Assembly: GCF_000017625.1 (NCBI RefSeq)
Contig: NC_009712.1
Location: forward strand, 1,860,001 to 1,924,000
Length of the DNA: 64,000 bases
Reading direction: 5' to 3'
Source: Methanoregula boonei 6A8
GTDB taxonomy: Archaea; Halobacteriota; Methanomicrobia; Methanomicrobiales; Methanospirillaceae
Position numbers and translations under genes: made by a program. Shown piece after piece: positions 9,461-17,773 of the stretch (the first letter of the stretch is position 1; each line of letters begins with the position of its first letter). The notes under the pieces were generated by a model that searched no databases, had not been told where the DNA came from, and worked only from the letters and a program-made list of their open reading frames with translations.

Positions 9461-10119
9461 CTCCAGGAAAGAGGATAAAACGGCGTATCGGCCAACCGGG
9501 AAAAGACCTCCCCGGGCGTACCCGCGTGGAGCACCTGCCCTTTTTCAAGAAAAAGCAGGTGATCGCTGCTTGCCGCAGTATCCATCTGCTGCGTGCACCG
9601 GATCACGTACATGGCACCGGAGGCACGGATCGCGCCCTCAAGCCACCCGCACCGGCCAGAATCGAGATGCGAATCGCACTCATCTAGTACGAGAACGCGT
9701 GGCCGGCCGATAACCGCAGCAGCAAAAGCAACCAGCACCTTCTCCCCGCCGCTCAGTTCCCCCATCCGGCGGTCCAGGAGATGTCCGATGCCGAGACGTT
9801 CCGCACATTCCTGCACCATGTGTCCGGTCTCTTCGCAGGGAGTAAACCGGAACCGAAGGGGAGAGGCAAGTTCGTCCTTTACCGTGGAAAATAGGATGTT
9901 GCGGTCCGGGAATTCGTTGACGTACCCGGCGTCCGTTTCCCGTGGGGGTAATGTGTCCACAAAGATGGTTCCGCTCCCGGGTTCTGCAATACCGGCGCAC
10001 AGTTTCAAAAATGTGCTCTTGCCGCTGCCGTTTTTCCCAATCACTGAGGTGATGCCGGGGGAGATATCCAGGGCATCGATAGCAAAGGCTCGGTACCGGA
10101 GATCCCGAATAGTGATCAT
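9448..10119 (-). CDS. ecfA1: ECF transporter ATPase, first copy
   Basis: This 223-residue ABC ATPase has Walker A GKNGSGKST near residue 32, signature LSGGEKVL and Walker B VLVLDECDSHLD. The usual DEP is DEC here, a conservative oddity next to the catalytic Glu. The ATG overlaps the bioY stop (ATGA), so S component and ATPase are coupled. It pairs with the next ATPase in the biotin ECF importer. Specificity comes only from the neighbouring BioY. Confidence 0.86.
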   Translation of the reverse strand: MITIRDLRYRAFAIDALDISPGITSVIGKNGSGKSTFLKLCAGIAEPGSGTIFVDTLPPRETDAGYVNEFPDRNILFSTVKDELASPLRFRFTPCEETGHMVQECAERLGIGHLLDRRMGELSGGEKVLVAFAAAVIGRPRVLVLDECDSHLDSGRCGWLEGAIRASGAMYVIRCTQQMDTAASSDHLLFLEKGQVLHAGTPGEVFSRLADTPFYPLSWRCTP

Positions 10120-10625
10120 GACAAGTCCCGGCCAAGGTAGTAGACTGCACCCACCTTCACCGCTTCACCGGGAATAAAAACTGCCAGTCCAAGGACAAAT
10201 GCCGCAGCCGGGGCCATGCCCGTGGAAACGATCAGCCATGCCATCCCACAGAGAAGAATGAGCAGATCGCCGCTGGCAAGCCCGGCAATCCGGATCACAG
10301 CCTTGCCGGATTCATACGCAAAGCCGGAAACCAGAACTGCCAGGATAAAACCGACAAGATATCCTCCCGTCGGCCCCAGAAGGATACCCATTCCTGCTAC
10401 GCCATTGTGGAAAACAGGCAGCCCGAGCACACCCAGTACTACATACAGGGTGACCGGGATGACGGCGTCGCGCTTCATCACCGCTGCTGCGAGCAGGACA
10501 AAAAATGTCTGGAGGGTAAAGGGGACGGGGATAAACGGAACTGATATCCACCCTCCAAGAGTGATAAGTCCAATAAAGGCCGCTGTATATGCAACGCGGC
10601 GTGAGCGTGCGAGATCGCCAAACAT
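10116..10625 (-). CDS. bioY: biotin transporter substrate-binding subunit BioY
   Basis: This 169-residue membrane protein has six predicted helices and BioY hallmarks: GWISVPFIPVPFTLQTFFVL at the N-terminus and GPTGGYLVGF in the middle. BioY is the S component that binds biotin and docks to EcfT-EcfA-EcfA'. ATG at 10625 follows the birA stop by only 44 bp, and that gap is filled by a palindrome (see the operator entry). The organism therefore imports biotin; no bioF, bioA, bioD or bioB lies in the window. Confidence 0.93.
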   Translation of the reverse strand: MFGDLARSRRVAYTAAFIGLITLGGWISVPFIPVPFTLQTFFVLLAAAVMKRDAVIPVTLYVVLGVLGLPVFHNGVAGMGILLGPTGGYLVGFILAVLVSGFAYESGKAVIRIAGLASGDLLILLCGMAWLIVSTGMAPAAAFVLGLAVFIPGEAVKVGAVYYLGRDLS

Positions 10626-10657
10626 CGTAAACCTCTGAAATTTTGGAGGTTGACGAT
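10624..10657 (-). promoter_or_regulatory. palindromic operator at the bioY start, probable BirA box
   Basis: Two 12-bp arms, ATCGTAAACCTC (10624-10635) and GAGGTTGACGAT (10646-10657), are inverted repeats with one mismatch and a 10-bp spacer. Viewed as GTAAACC-N14-GGTTGAC it resembles the known BirA operator form, GTAAACC and GGTTTAC half-sites about 14-16 bp apart. It overlaps the bioY start codon and the T-rich TATA-like segment, so a bound repressor would block transcription. The adjacent birA encodes an HTH-containing BirA. That BirA binds here is inferred. Confidence 0.72.
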
Positions 10658-10669
10658 AAAAAGGATTGC

Positions 10670-11650
10670 TTACTGGTGGAAACAGTCTCCGGCAATTACC
10701 CGTTCGAGCTTGCCGTTGTCTTTCCGGATGATAAGCGCACCAAACTCATCGATGTCGACCGCCTCACCGGAAAAGCTGTTCTTTAAGGTTCGTATATCCA
10801 CGCGGTGTTCGAGCGTGCAGGAGAGGCTCTTCCATTCCCGGATAATGGTATCGTACTCCCCGCTCTCGACAAGGAGATACTGGCTCTCGAATTCCTTTAA
10901 GACCCGTGCCAGAAACGCAGCCCGGTCCACTTCATGGCCGAGCTCTGCGGAGATCGACGTGATGAGATCCCTTAGCCCGGGTGCAAACTGGGCAAGCGAG
11001 ATATTGGCATCGATGCCCATGCCAAGCAGGCAGTAGTGCACGGTATCGGACTCGGCCGCAAGCTCAAGGAGCAGCCCGGCAACTTTCTTGTTCCCGATAA
11101 AGATGTCATTGGGCCATTTGATCAATGCACTCAGGGAGAACTCTTTTCGTATCGCCCGGGCCACAGCCACCGAGCCGGCCATGGTTATCATAAAGACATG
11201 GTCGATCGGTATATGGGGTTTGAGCACAACGGTTACCCAGATCCCGCCACTGGGCGAGACCCAGGCCCGGCCCATACGACCGACACCGCCGGTCTGCTCC
11301 TCGGCGATGATCACCATGCCGTGCATCTTCTCCACATCGCCCTCGGCACAGAGCTGCTTTCCCGCCCAGATAGTAGAGGGGGTGTTCTCCAGGTACCGCA
11401 TCTTCTTGCCGATGAACTTTGTGTGGAGTTTCTTGTGGATCTCGTAAGGCAGCAGCTTGTTGCTCATCCTTGTCAAGCGGTAGCCTTCCTTCTGCGACGA
11501 CGAGATATCGTACCCCATCATCCGCAGTTCGTTGATATGTTTCCAGACAGCGGCACGGGTGATCCCGAGTTCGTTGCTGATCACTTCGCCCGAGACCGGC
11601 CCATCCGCCTTCTCGAGAACCGCCATGACCTTGAACGCAGAATCGGGCAA
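10670..11650 (-). CDS. birA: bifunctional biotin ligase / biotin operon repressor BirA
   Basis: This 326-residue protein has an N-terminal winged helix (residues 1-60; ISNELGITRAAVWKHINELR) and a biotin protein ligase domain with TGGVGRMGRAW and IKWPNDI, plus the short C-terminal SH3-like domain. It makes biotinyl-AMP, biotinylates PycB and is likely to repress biotin uptake. The start is TTG at 11650: a full Shine-Dalgarno GGAGGTGA lies 6 nt before it and contains the TGA stop of the upstream gene. It is transcribed toward bioY and the transporter. Confidence 0.93.
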   Translation of the reverse strand: MPDSAFKVMAVLEKADGPVSGEVISNELGITRAAVWKHINELRMMGYDISSSQKEGYRLTRMSNKLLPYEIHKKLHTKFIGKKMRYLENTPSTIWAGKQLCAEGDVEKMHGMVIIAEEQTGGVGRMGRAWVSPSGGIWVTVVLKPHIPIDHVFMITMAGSVAVARAIRKEFSLSALIKWPNDIFIGNKKVAGLLLELAAESDTVHYCLLGMGIDANISLAQFAPGLRDLITSISAELGHEVDRAAFLARVLKEFESQYLLVESGEYDTIIREWKSLSCTLEHRVDIRTLKNSFSGEAVDIDEFGALIIRKDNGKLERVIAGDCFHQ

Positions 11651-11656
11651 ACCGCG

Positions 11657-11664
11657 TCACCTCC
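11657..11664 (-). promoter_or_regulatory. strong ribosome binding site fixing the birA TTG start
   Basis: GGAGGTGA on the minus strand is complementary to the 3' end of archaeal 16S rRNA and ends 6 nt before TTG 11650. Its last three bases are the stop codon of the DUF2111 gene, so termination and re-initiation are adjacent. Confidence 0.75.
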
Positions 11665-12079
11665 GGGAATCACTGGCCTCTTCAGGCAGCGGGCAGGGAT
11701 CCTTTCCGCAGACCTGCTTGATGATCGCGGACTGGTCCTCCATGAGCGTAGCAAGATCGAAGATCCCGGTCACATCCACCACCCCAAGCGCCCCGATCAC
11801 CTTTCCCTCGTGATCGCGGATGGGAGCAACGGTTACCGGCACTCCCTTGTACGCACCATTCTCAGGAGTGGTTTTGATCACCCGGTTTGTCGCAATGGCC
11901 TGTTCGAGCACCGGACCCGTATAATTGCGGTCGACTACCCTGCCATCCTCGATCCGGATCCCGGGCTTCTGGAGCGATTTTGCCGTCACCGGCAGGCGGT
12001 GGATGATCTCGTGGATGGCAAGAACCACCGGTTCAAGATCTGCTGCCTCCGCTGTTTCGCAAAACGTGTAACGGTGCAT
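11657..12079 (-). CDS. DUF2111 protein of methanogens
   Basis: This 140-residue protein carries the segment RLPVTAKSLQKPGIRIEDGR and a VAPIRDHEGKVIGALGVVDV stretch that resembles a small PAS/GAF-like sensory fold. DUF2111 is found mainly in methanogens and has no known function. The C-terminal CGKDPCPLP holds two Cys. The ATG at 12079 begins a unit that runs into birA, its stop lying inside the birA ribosome binding site, so it may be cotranscribed with the biotin genes. Confidence 0.75.
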   Translation of the reverse strand: MHRYTFCETAEAADLEPVVLAIHEIIHRLPVTAKSLQKPGIRIEDGRVVDRNYTGPVLEQAIATNRVIKTTPENGAYKGVPVTVAPIRDHEGKVIGALGVVDVTGIFDLATLMEDQSAIIKQVCGKDPCPLPEEASDSRR

Positions 12080-12114
12080 CGGACATACCTCATATCAATC
12101 TGGTAATGTTCTTT

Positions 12115-12690
12115 CTAAAATAAGGTTTGGATGCCGCTACAACAGAAGTTTTTCACAAAGGCACGGGACGGGTACTCGTGTACACTTGTCACGATCACGG
12201 TTCCTTTCCCAAGATTTTTTTCTATGATGAGCGAGGCATCCCCGGAGATGCCCGCAGTGGTACCCCCATGTAAGGGAAATGATCCATCGCATTCGATACA
12301 GGAAGGATCGTAATCCTCCACGAGGGATCCTCCAAGGTCCGATCCACTGCAGTTCACGGACCGGGAAGAGAATTCATGCCGGTACTCGACCGGAAATGGC
12401 AGCCAGTCATAAACTCCGGGCCGATCGATTGCGGCACCATAGACGAGGAGGTTGCCACCATTTTCCACGAACCTCTGGATCCGGCCCGATGATGACCGGA
12501 GCGCCGGGAGCAGCCGGCAGTAGGCCGGGTTTGCAAAGCCGGTAGGAATGATCAGGCAGGAAAATGACCCGCGAAAGTACGGAGCAGCGAGCATATACGG
12601 GGTGACCAGTTCGCAGGGAACACCACATTCCTCAATATAACGGATAAACGGCTGGGGTGTCTCCCAGACAAAGCCCGCCCGGCAGCTCAA
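12115..12690 (-). CDS. uncharacterised protein, possible amidotransferase-like fold
   Basis: This 191-residue protein is not recognised at family level. Segments such as SCLIIPTGFANPAYCRLLPA and FVENGGNLLVYGAA resemble the beta-alpha units of class I glutamine-amidotransferase or ThuA-like domains, but the usual Cys-His-Glu triad is not evident. It starts with TTG at 12690, overlapping the rtcB stop (TTGA), so it is translationally coupled to the RNA ligase. It may have a role in RNA repair or simply share the operon. The stop codon is TAG. Confidence 0.6.
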   Translation of the reverse strand: MSCRAGFVWETPQPFIRYIEECGVPCELVTPYMLAAPYFRGSFSCLIIPTGFANPAYCRLLPALRSSSGRIQRFVENGGNLLVYGAAIDRPGVYDWLPFPVEYRHEFSSRSVNCSGSDLGGSLVEDYDPSCIECDGSFPLHGGTTAGISGDASLIIEKNLGKGTVIVTSVHEYPSRAFVKNFCCSGIQTLF

Positions 12691-14120
12691 CCCTTGATCA
12701 CCCCAAGGGGGGTGAGCCGGGCCACAAGCGTAGAGAGGCCGGCGTCGTGAACTACCTGTACAACCTCGCTGCTGGGCTTGTACACATCCGGCGCTTCATC
12801 GGCAATCGCTGCTTCGTTGGGTGCACGGACAATGATTCCACGGGCAAGGAGTGCGTCTGCCACCTCTTTTCCGGTCAGCTTCTTTTTTGCCTGCGACCGG
12901 CTCATGATCCGGCCCGACCCATGACAGGTACTCCCGAACGTCCGTTCCATTGCCGTTGCTGTCCCTGCAAGGACGTACGAGGAGGTTCCCATGCTCCCGG
13001 GGATGATAACCGGCTGGCCTATTGCCGCAAGATCTCCCGGGAGATCGGGAGCACCGGGCCCGAACGATCGGGTGGCACCCTTTCGGTGCACAAGAAGCCG
13101 GGCACGGCGCCCTTCCACGGTGTGTTCCTCGATCTTTGCCACATTGTGGGCAACATCATATACGAGGGGCATGCTCTCGTAATCCATGCCAAACATCCGG
13201 ACAAATTCCTTGCGGGCCGCATGAAGGATCATCTGGCGGTTTGCCCAGGCATAGTTCGCCGCGGCAGCCATGGCACCATAATAGGCTTGCCCTTCAGGTG
13301 ACCCGGCCGGGGCGCAGGCCAGCTGGCGGTCGGGAAGAGCGATGTTGTATCTTTTTGTGGCGGTTTCCAGCACCTTAAGATGATCAGTACAGACCTGGTG
13401 ACCGAGTCCCCGGGAGCCGCAGTGTATCATGCAGCAGACCTGCCCCATTTTTACGCCAAAGGCTGCCGCTGCTTTCTCATCATATATCTCGCTTACTTCC
13501 TGGAGTTCAAGGAAATGGTTTCCCGAACCGAGCGTCCCTCCCTGGGGGATCCCCCGGGCCCGGGCTTTTTCCGAGACTGCCCGGATATCGGCATCATTCA
13601 TCGCGCCGCCCTCTTCGCACCGGGTGAGATCCCGCGTGGTCCCATATCCCGTCTCCACAGCCCAGCGTGCCCCTTTTACCATCATTGATAAGAGTGCTTC
13701 CTTTGGGATCTTTGCAGTGCTTTTTGCGCCTACGCCGGTAGGTACCGCACGGTACAGAGACTCAATGAGTTCGCGGGGCTTTTTTATATCCGCTCTCACA
13801 AGCGGGGTTGTAAAAAGCCGGACCCCGCAGTTGATATCAAAGCCCACCCCACCCGGAGAGATAACACCCTCATCGAGCGAGAACGCCCCTACTCCCCCTA
13901 TGGGAAACCCGTAACCCCAGTGGAGGTCCGGCATGCCAAGCGAGTACCGCACGATACCAGGCAGCGTGGCAACGTTTGCCAGCTGCTGCAACGCACCCGG
14001 TTCGAGAAGTCCCGCAAGGGCCTCCGAAAGGAAAAATCGCCCCGGCACCCGCATTCCAGGAACATATCCGACCGGAATCTCCCATTCGTCCGTACCAACC
14101 CGTATTATACCGTCAGGCAT
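12687..14120 (-). CDS. rtcB: tRNA-splicing ligase RtcB
   Basis: About 477 residues. RtcB joins 2',3'-cyclic phosphate and 5'-OH RNA ends using GTP and Mn2+, sealing tRNA exons. Visible active-site motifs are GVGFDINCGVRL, GSGNHFLE, HCGSRGLGHQV and CHGSGRIMSR, whose His is guanylylated. No intein is present. ATG 14120 is chosen over an upstream in-frame start at 14180 that would overlap the archease gene by about 50 bp; GGGG lies close before it. It follows archease by 10 bp. Intron-containing tRNA-Met and tRNA-Tyr in this window are likely substrates. Confidence 0.95.
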   Translation of the reverse strand: MPDGIIRVGTDEWEIPVGYVPGMRVPGRFFLSEALAGLLEPGALQQLANVATLPGIVRYSLGMPDLHWGYGFPIGGVGAFSLDEGVISPGGVGFDINCGVRLFTTPLVRADIKKPRELIESLYRAVPTGVGAKSTAKIPKEALLSMMVKGARWAVETGYGTTRDLTRCEEGGAMNDADIRAVSEKARARGIPQGGTLGSGNHFLELQEVSEIYDEKAAAAFGVKMGQVCCMIHCGSRGLGHQVCTDHLKVLETATKRYNIALPDRQLACAPAGSPEGQAYYGAMAAAANYAWANRQMILHAARKEFVRMFGMDYESMPLVYDVAHNVAKIEEHTVEGRRARLLVHRKGATRSFGPGAPDLPGDLAAIGQPVIIPGSMGTSSYVLAGTATAMERTFGSTCHGSGRIMSRSQAKKKLTGKEVADALLARGIIVRAPNEAAIADEAPDVYKPSSEVVQVVHDAGLSTLVARLTPLGVIKG

Positions 14121-14130
14121 TTTTTCCCCG

Positions 14131-14538
14131 TCATACATCAAATAAGATGTCCAGCATATATCCTTTGGCATCCTGAACAATCGACATGCCCGAGTACGAG
14201 ATCCCTTTTACCTCAGTACCCATCGCGTGCCGCGCCCGATCGAACGGTTCGCCTTCGAGAACTGCATGGAGCCGCGTCCCGTCAAGCCGGACGCGGGCAT
14301 CCCGGAAAACCAACCCGTCCACTTCGGAAACATAGAGCACCTCGGACAGGAAATCACAGAGAAGTGATTGTGGGTCATCCGCGCAGAGGTCGATAGTCCT
14401 TGTTACATTGCCGATCCGGTCCTCCCCGTACATCACCTGCATCAGCGCCCGAAATGCTTCCTCAAAAAGCCCTTCCCGGGTGGGCGCACGGGCCCGGATT
14501 TTCACATCGGCCGTATGAGAGAGCTCTTCGTAGCTCAT
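14131..14538 (-). CDS. archease
   Basis: This 135-residue protein is the activator of RtcB, speeding guanylylation and turnover. It shows the family N-terminus YEELSHTADVKIRARAPT and the C-terminal calcium-site region ending DAKGYMLDILFDV, with Asp residues at the expected places. Its ATG overlaps the stop of the upstream 95-codon gene by 4 bp and rtcB follows by 10 bp, giving a classic archease-rtcB operon. Confidence 0.95.
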   Translation of the reverse strand: MSYEELSHTADVKIRARAPTREGLFEEAFRALMQVMYGEDRIGNVTRTIDLCADDPQSLLCDFLSEVLYVSEVDGLVFRDARVRLDGTRLHAVLEGEPFDRARHAMGTEVKGISYSGMSIVQDAKGYMLDILFDV

Positions 14539-14822
14539 TCTCCCTCAAACCCTTCCGGACATTCTTCGAAGAATGGGATCATATCGGCCCGGATCTCATC
14601 GAGAAAACGCGCCTGGTGGATGGAAATGTAGATCGTATGGCGTGCAGCCTGGATCAGGATATCGCTCTTTTTGGGAGGTTTTATGCGCACAGGAAGGAGA
14701 ACCGGCCCACCGCAGGATGTGCAGATCCTAAAATCGCAGTCCCTCTTTTCGATGTACCGGATAACATCGGGTGCAATGGCAATCCGGGAAACACCGGAAG
14801 AATCAGGAGAATAACCTGGCAT
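14535..14822 (-). CDS. small conserved-looking protein with a CXXC motif
   Basis: This 95-residue protein is not assigned to a named family. It contains CTSCGGPVLLPVRIKPPKKSD, one CXXC pair that could bind metal together with other thiols (DCDFRIC upstream), and a charged C-terminal half. It overlaps archease by 4 bp and leads the archease-rtcB operon, suggesting a link to RNA metabolism by context only. Confidence 0.6.
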   Translation of the reverse strand: MPGYSPDSSGVSRIAIAPDVIRYIEKRDCDFRICTSCGGPVLLPVRIKPPKKSDILIQAARHTIYISIHQARFLDEIRADMIPFFEECPEGFEGE

Positions 14823-14879
14823 TATGCCGGTACTATTTCCCTCGTTGGTAAAAAACGGTTATGGTTAGAATGGATACAC

Positions 14880-15188
14880 TCATGCACCGGCAAGCCGTAC
14901 GACCATCGCCGCGTACTTCTCCCTGAGCTCGTAGGTCGTGACCCCGCCGGAATTCCTGCTCACTTTCAGGATGCCGATCCGGGAGGCAATAATCCCGACC
15001 ATCGATGCAATCGTATGGAACGATACGCTGAACTGTCCTTTAAGGTCTTCAAGGATGTCAGCGATGGTGGTCTGCCGGAATCGTAAGAAGAGTCGGAGCA
15101 CTTCCCGCCGGATGCCGGTCTTATCCCGGTGAAGATAGGACTTAAGCCTCCCCTCGATGATCCGTTCGATCTCAAACTGAGATCTCAT
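14880..15188 (-). CDS. DUF2551-like winged-helix protein
   Basis: This 102-residue protein resembles DUF2551 of methanogens: an N-terminal SYLHRDKTGIRREVLRLFLR segment followed by a helix-turn-helix-like stretch (TIADILEDLKGQFSVSFHTIASMVG). A small transcription factor or RNA-binding role is plausible. ATG 15188 is followed upstream on its strand by CATATATATT-like A/T-rich DNA near 15208-15220 that fits a TATA box, so it has its own promoter. Confidence 0.6.
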   Translation of the reverse strand: MRSQFEIERIIEGRLKSYLHRDKTGIRREVLRLFLRFRQTTIADILEDLKGQFSVSFHTIASMVGIIASRIGILKVSRNSGGVTTYELREKYAAMVVRLAGA

Positions 15189-15407
15189 GCGTTAGTATCA
15201 CGGCCTTTTCCATATATATTTTTTGTTTTTTTCCTTTTTACAAACCCCGATTGGAAATCCCGCCATTCCTGCAGGTGACAGGAATATTCTGCGAAATTAT
15301 CGCGCAGCCATCTGCCGCATTTGCTGTACAGGCAGACTCTGCGGAGGCGGGGAATCGTCATCGCGTATCTGGTACTTATTTATCGTTCATGAGCAGATGA
15401 ATACAGC

Positions 15408-16262
15408 ATGGGGTTATTTCATTATAACATCGAGAAATATTCACCAAAGCAACTGGTGATAATCCCGCTGGTGCTGCTGGCCATATCGCTTGTGGTGCTT
15501 GCATATGTCACGCTCACGGCGGGAATGCCGGTCAGGCCGGGGATCGATTTCTCCGGCGGGACTGCCATATCCGTTATCACGCCGGATACCACGGATCAGA
15601 TTCAGGCGACGTTTACCGGGTACCCCCTTGTGAGCATCAGCCAGGGTCTCAACAATGGTAAATTCATCACGTTCGGGCCAATGAGTGATACGCAGTACCA
15701 GAGTCTGACGGCCCTTGTGGAAAGCAAATACCCCGATGCACAGATCAACCAGATCGGGGAATCGTTCGGGAAGACTCTGCAGGACCAGGCATTTATTGCC
15801 TTAATTATTGCCTTTATCGGGATGGCAATTGTGGTCTTTGTCTCGTTTAGGACCTTTATCCCCTCTGTCGCAGTAGTCCTCTCCGCATTTGCGGACATGG
15901 TCATGACCGCTGCGATGATGAACGTGCTGGGCATCCAGCTCACGCTTGGGACGGTTGCGGCGCTCCTGATGCTGATCGGTTATTCTGTGGACAGTGATAT
16001 CCTGCTCACAACAAGGGTACTCAAACGTCAGGGCAAACTCAACGACAAGCTTGCCGGTGCATTCCATACCGGTATCATTATGACCTCAACCACGATTGCG
16101 GCGGTAACGGTGCTGCTGATAGTATCCTGGGCCGGGCAGGTCGAAGTGGTAGAGGAAATATCGGCAGTTCTCCTTATGGGCCTTTTCTTTGATATCCTCA
16201 ACACCTGGCTTACGAATGTCGGTATCCTGAAATGGTATGTTCAGAAGGGAGGCGGGAAATGA
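15408..16262 (+). CDS. secF: protein-export membrane protein SecF
   Basis: This 284-residue subunit has one N-terminal helix, an extracytoplasmic domain beginning GIDFSGGTAISVI and five C-terminal helices, including the conserved LIGYSVDSDILLTTRV segment in the fourth. With SecD it assists late steps of Sec translocation. Its stop overlaps the secD start (ATGA at 16259-16262). The archaeal order secF-secD is kept. Length fits the family. Confidence 0.94.
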   Translation: MGLFHYNIEKYSPKQLVIIPLVLLAISLVVLAYVTLTAGMPVRPGIDFSGGTAISVITPDTTDQIQATFTGYPLVSISQGLNNGKFITFGPMSDTQYQSLTALVESKYPDAQINQIGESFGKTLQDQAFIALIIAFIGMAIVVFVSFRTFIPSVAVVLSAFADMVMTAAMMNVLGIQLTLGTVAALLMLIGYSVDSDILLTTRVLKRQGKLNDKLAGAFHTGIIMTSTTIAAVTVLLIVSWAGQVEVVEEISAVLLMGLFFDILNTWLTNVGILKWYVQKGGGK

Positions 16263-17719
16263 AGCCGGAACGGATCAAGGACATGTTCAGGGACTGGCGG
16301 GTTTTGGTTCTCATTACCCTTCTCGTCCTCGCGATCATCGCCATCTACCCGCACTTCGACAGTAATGGCAACCTCACCACCAATCTCCAGTATGGCCTCG
16401 ATCTCCAGCAGGGAGCCTGGCTCCAGCTTGAATTCAAGGCTGAAGTGGTAGGTTTTACCACAACGGAGCCAGTCGATACGTTCGTGACCAACCTCTCAAA
16501 AAGTCTTGACACGGATGTGGTTCTGGTCGATGCAAACCATGTCGAGATCCGGAAATCCTACACGCAGGACGAACTTGCACCGTATTTTGCCGCTGAAGGA
16601 GGGACCATTGTCTCGTACCAGCCCGGCATCTCCTCGAGTACAGCAGACCTGGTAAAACAGATCCTCGAGCAGAAGATCAATGCGATGGGCACCAAAGATG
16701 CAAAGGTCAATACTCTCACCGGGATGAACAACGTGGCCCGGTACGTGCGCGTGGAGATGGCCGGCGTTGACATGAACCAGGCCCAGCAGATCGTGGGCAA
16801 GCAGGGCAAGTTCGAGATCCGTATCCAGACTACAGGAAACCAGTCCGAGCATGTCCTCTTTGGAGATTCAATAACCAGTGTCCAGTCACCCAGCCAGCAG
16901 CCGGCGGGCAGCGGCGACTGGGGGGTTGGCTTTACCTTAAGCTCAGACGGCGCAGCCACATTCCAGAACGCGGCGATCAAGTACGGTGCCACCACCGACC
17001 CAAGCAACCACAAGCTCACCATGCTGCTCGACAACCAGACCGTGTACTCGGCCCCGCTTTCCCAGCAGCTGGCAGCATCGCTCGTGTCTGAACCCACTAC
17101 CCAGCTCTTCGCATCTACCGGCTCCGGTACATCCGGTGAGCAGCAGGCAACCGACCTTGAAATCCAGCTTCGGGCCGGGGCACTGCCGGTCGATGTCTCA
17201 GTTGCCGGGTCAGGTTCGACTTCTGCGTCGCTTGGCCAGCACTACATGGAGATGTGCCTGCTCGCGGGTATCCTTGCGCTGATCATGGTCGCATTTGTGA
17301 TCTTCTACCGGTACCGCGAGCCGAGGATCGTGCTGCCCATGGTGCTGATCAATGCATCAGAGATCGTGATCCTGCTGGGGTTCATCAGCGTGATCAAGTT
17401 CCAGATGGACCTGCCGACAATCGCCGGTCTCATTGCAGTGCTCGGGACCGGTATCGACCAGCTGGTCGTTATTACCGATGAGATCCTCCACGAAGGGTTG
17501 GTTCCCTCCCCCAATGTATACTTAAAAAGACTGGCCCGGGCGCTCACCATTATCATGATCGCGGCGGCCACGGTGATTATCGCGATGCTGCCGCTCGCAC
17601 TTATGGATCTCTCCACGCTCAAGGGATTTGCCATCATCACTATCATGGGCGTCATCGTGGGCGTCGTGGTGACCCGGCCGGCTTACGGCAGGATCATCAT
17701 GGAGATCCTCTCCGAATAA
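16259..17719 (+). CDS. secD: protein-export membrane protein SecD
   Basis: About 486 residues: one N-terminal helix, the D1 motif YGLDLQQGAWLQLEF, a large periplasmic-like P1 domain and five C-terminal helices with LGTGIDQLVVITDE in the conserved TM4 region. Bacterial SecD has LDLxGG where this protein has LDLQQG, as is common in archaea. ATG 16259 is preferred to the in-frame start at 16232, which lies inside secF. It is translationally coupled to secF. Confidence 0.94.
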   Translation: MKPERIKDMFRDWRVLVLITLLVLAIIAIYPHFDSNGNLTTNLQYGLDLQQGAWLQLEFKAEVVGFTTTEPVDTFVTNLSKSLDTDVVLVDANHVEIRKSYTQDELAPYFAAEGGTIVSYQPGISSSTADLVKQILEQKINAMGTKDAKVNTLTGMNNVARYVRVEMAGVDMNQAQQIVGKQGKFEIRIQTTGNQSEHVLFGDSITSVQSPSQQPAGSGDWGVGFTLSSDGAATFQNAAIKYGATTDPSNHKLTMLLDNQTVYSAPLSQQLAASLVSEPTTQLFASTGSGTSGEQQATDLEIQLRAGALPVDVSVAGSGSTSASLGQHYMEMCLLAGILALIMVAFVIFYRYREPRIVLPMVLINASEIVILLGFISVIKFQMDLPTIAGLIAVLGTGIDQLVVITDEILHEGLVPSPNVYLKRLARALTIIMIAAATVIIAMLPLALMDLSTLKGFAIITIMGVIVGVVVTRPAYGRIIMEILSE

Positions 17720-17730
17720 CAATACCATAG

Positions 17731-17746
17731 ATTTATCTTTTTTTTT
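17731..17746 (+). terminator. T-tract after secD, overlapping a TATA-like box for trx
   Basis: A run of nine T at 17738-17746 follows the secD stop by 19 bp and fits oligo-T termination. The preceding ATTTATC is also a reasonable TATA box for the thioredoxin gene that starts 28 bp further on, so the two signals may be merged. Confidence 0.45.
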
Positions 17747-17773
17747 ACCCACTACTCTAGCGGGTATGATGCT

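Noticed and set aside
11036-12106. Plus-strand ORF of 356 codons
   Set aside because: It is antisense to birA and the DUF2111 gene, rich in His, Arg and Asp as expected for a reverse-frame shadow.
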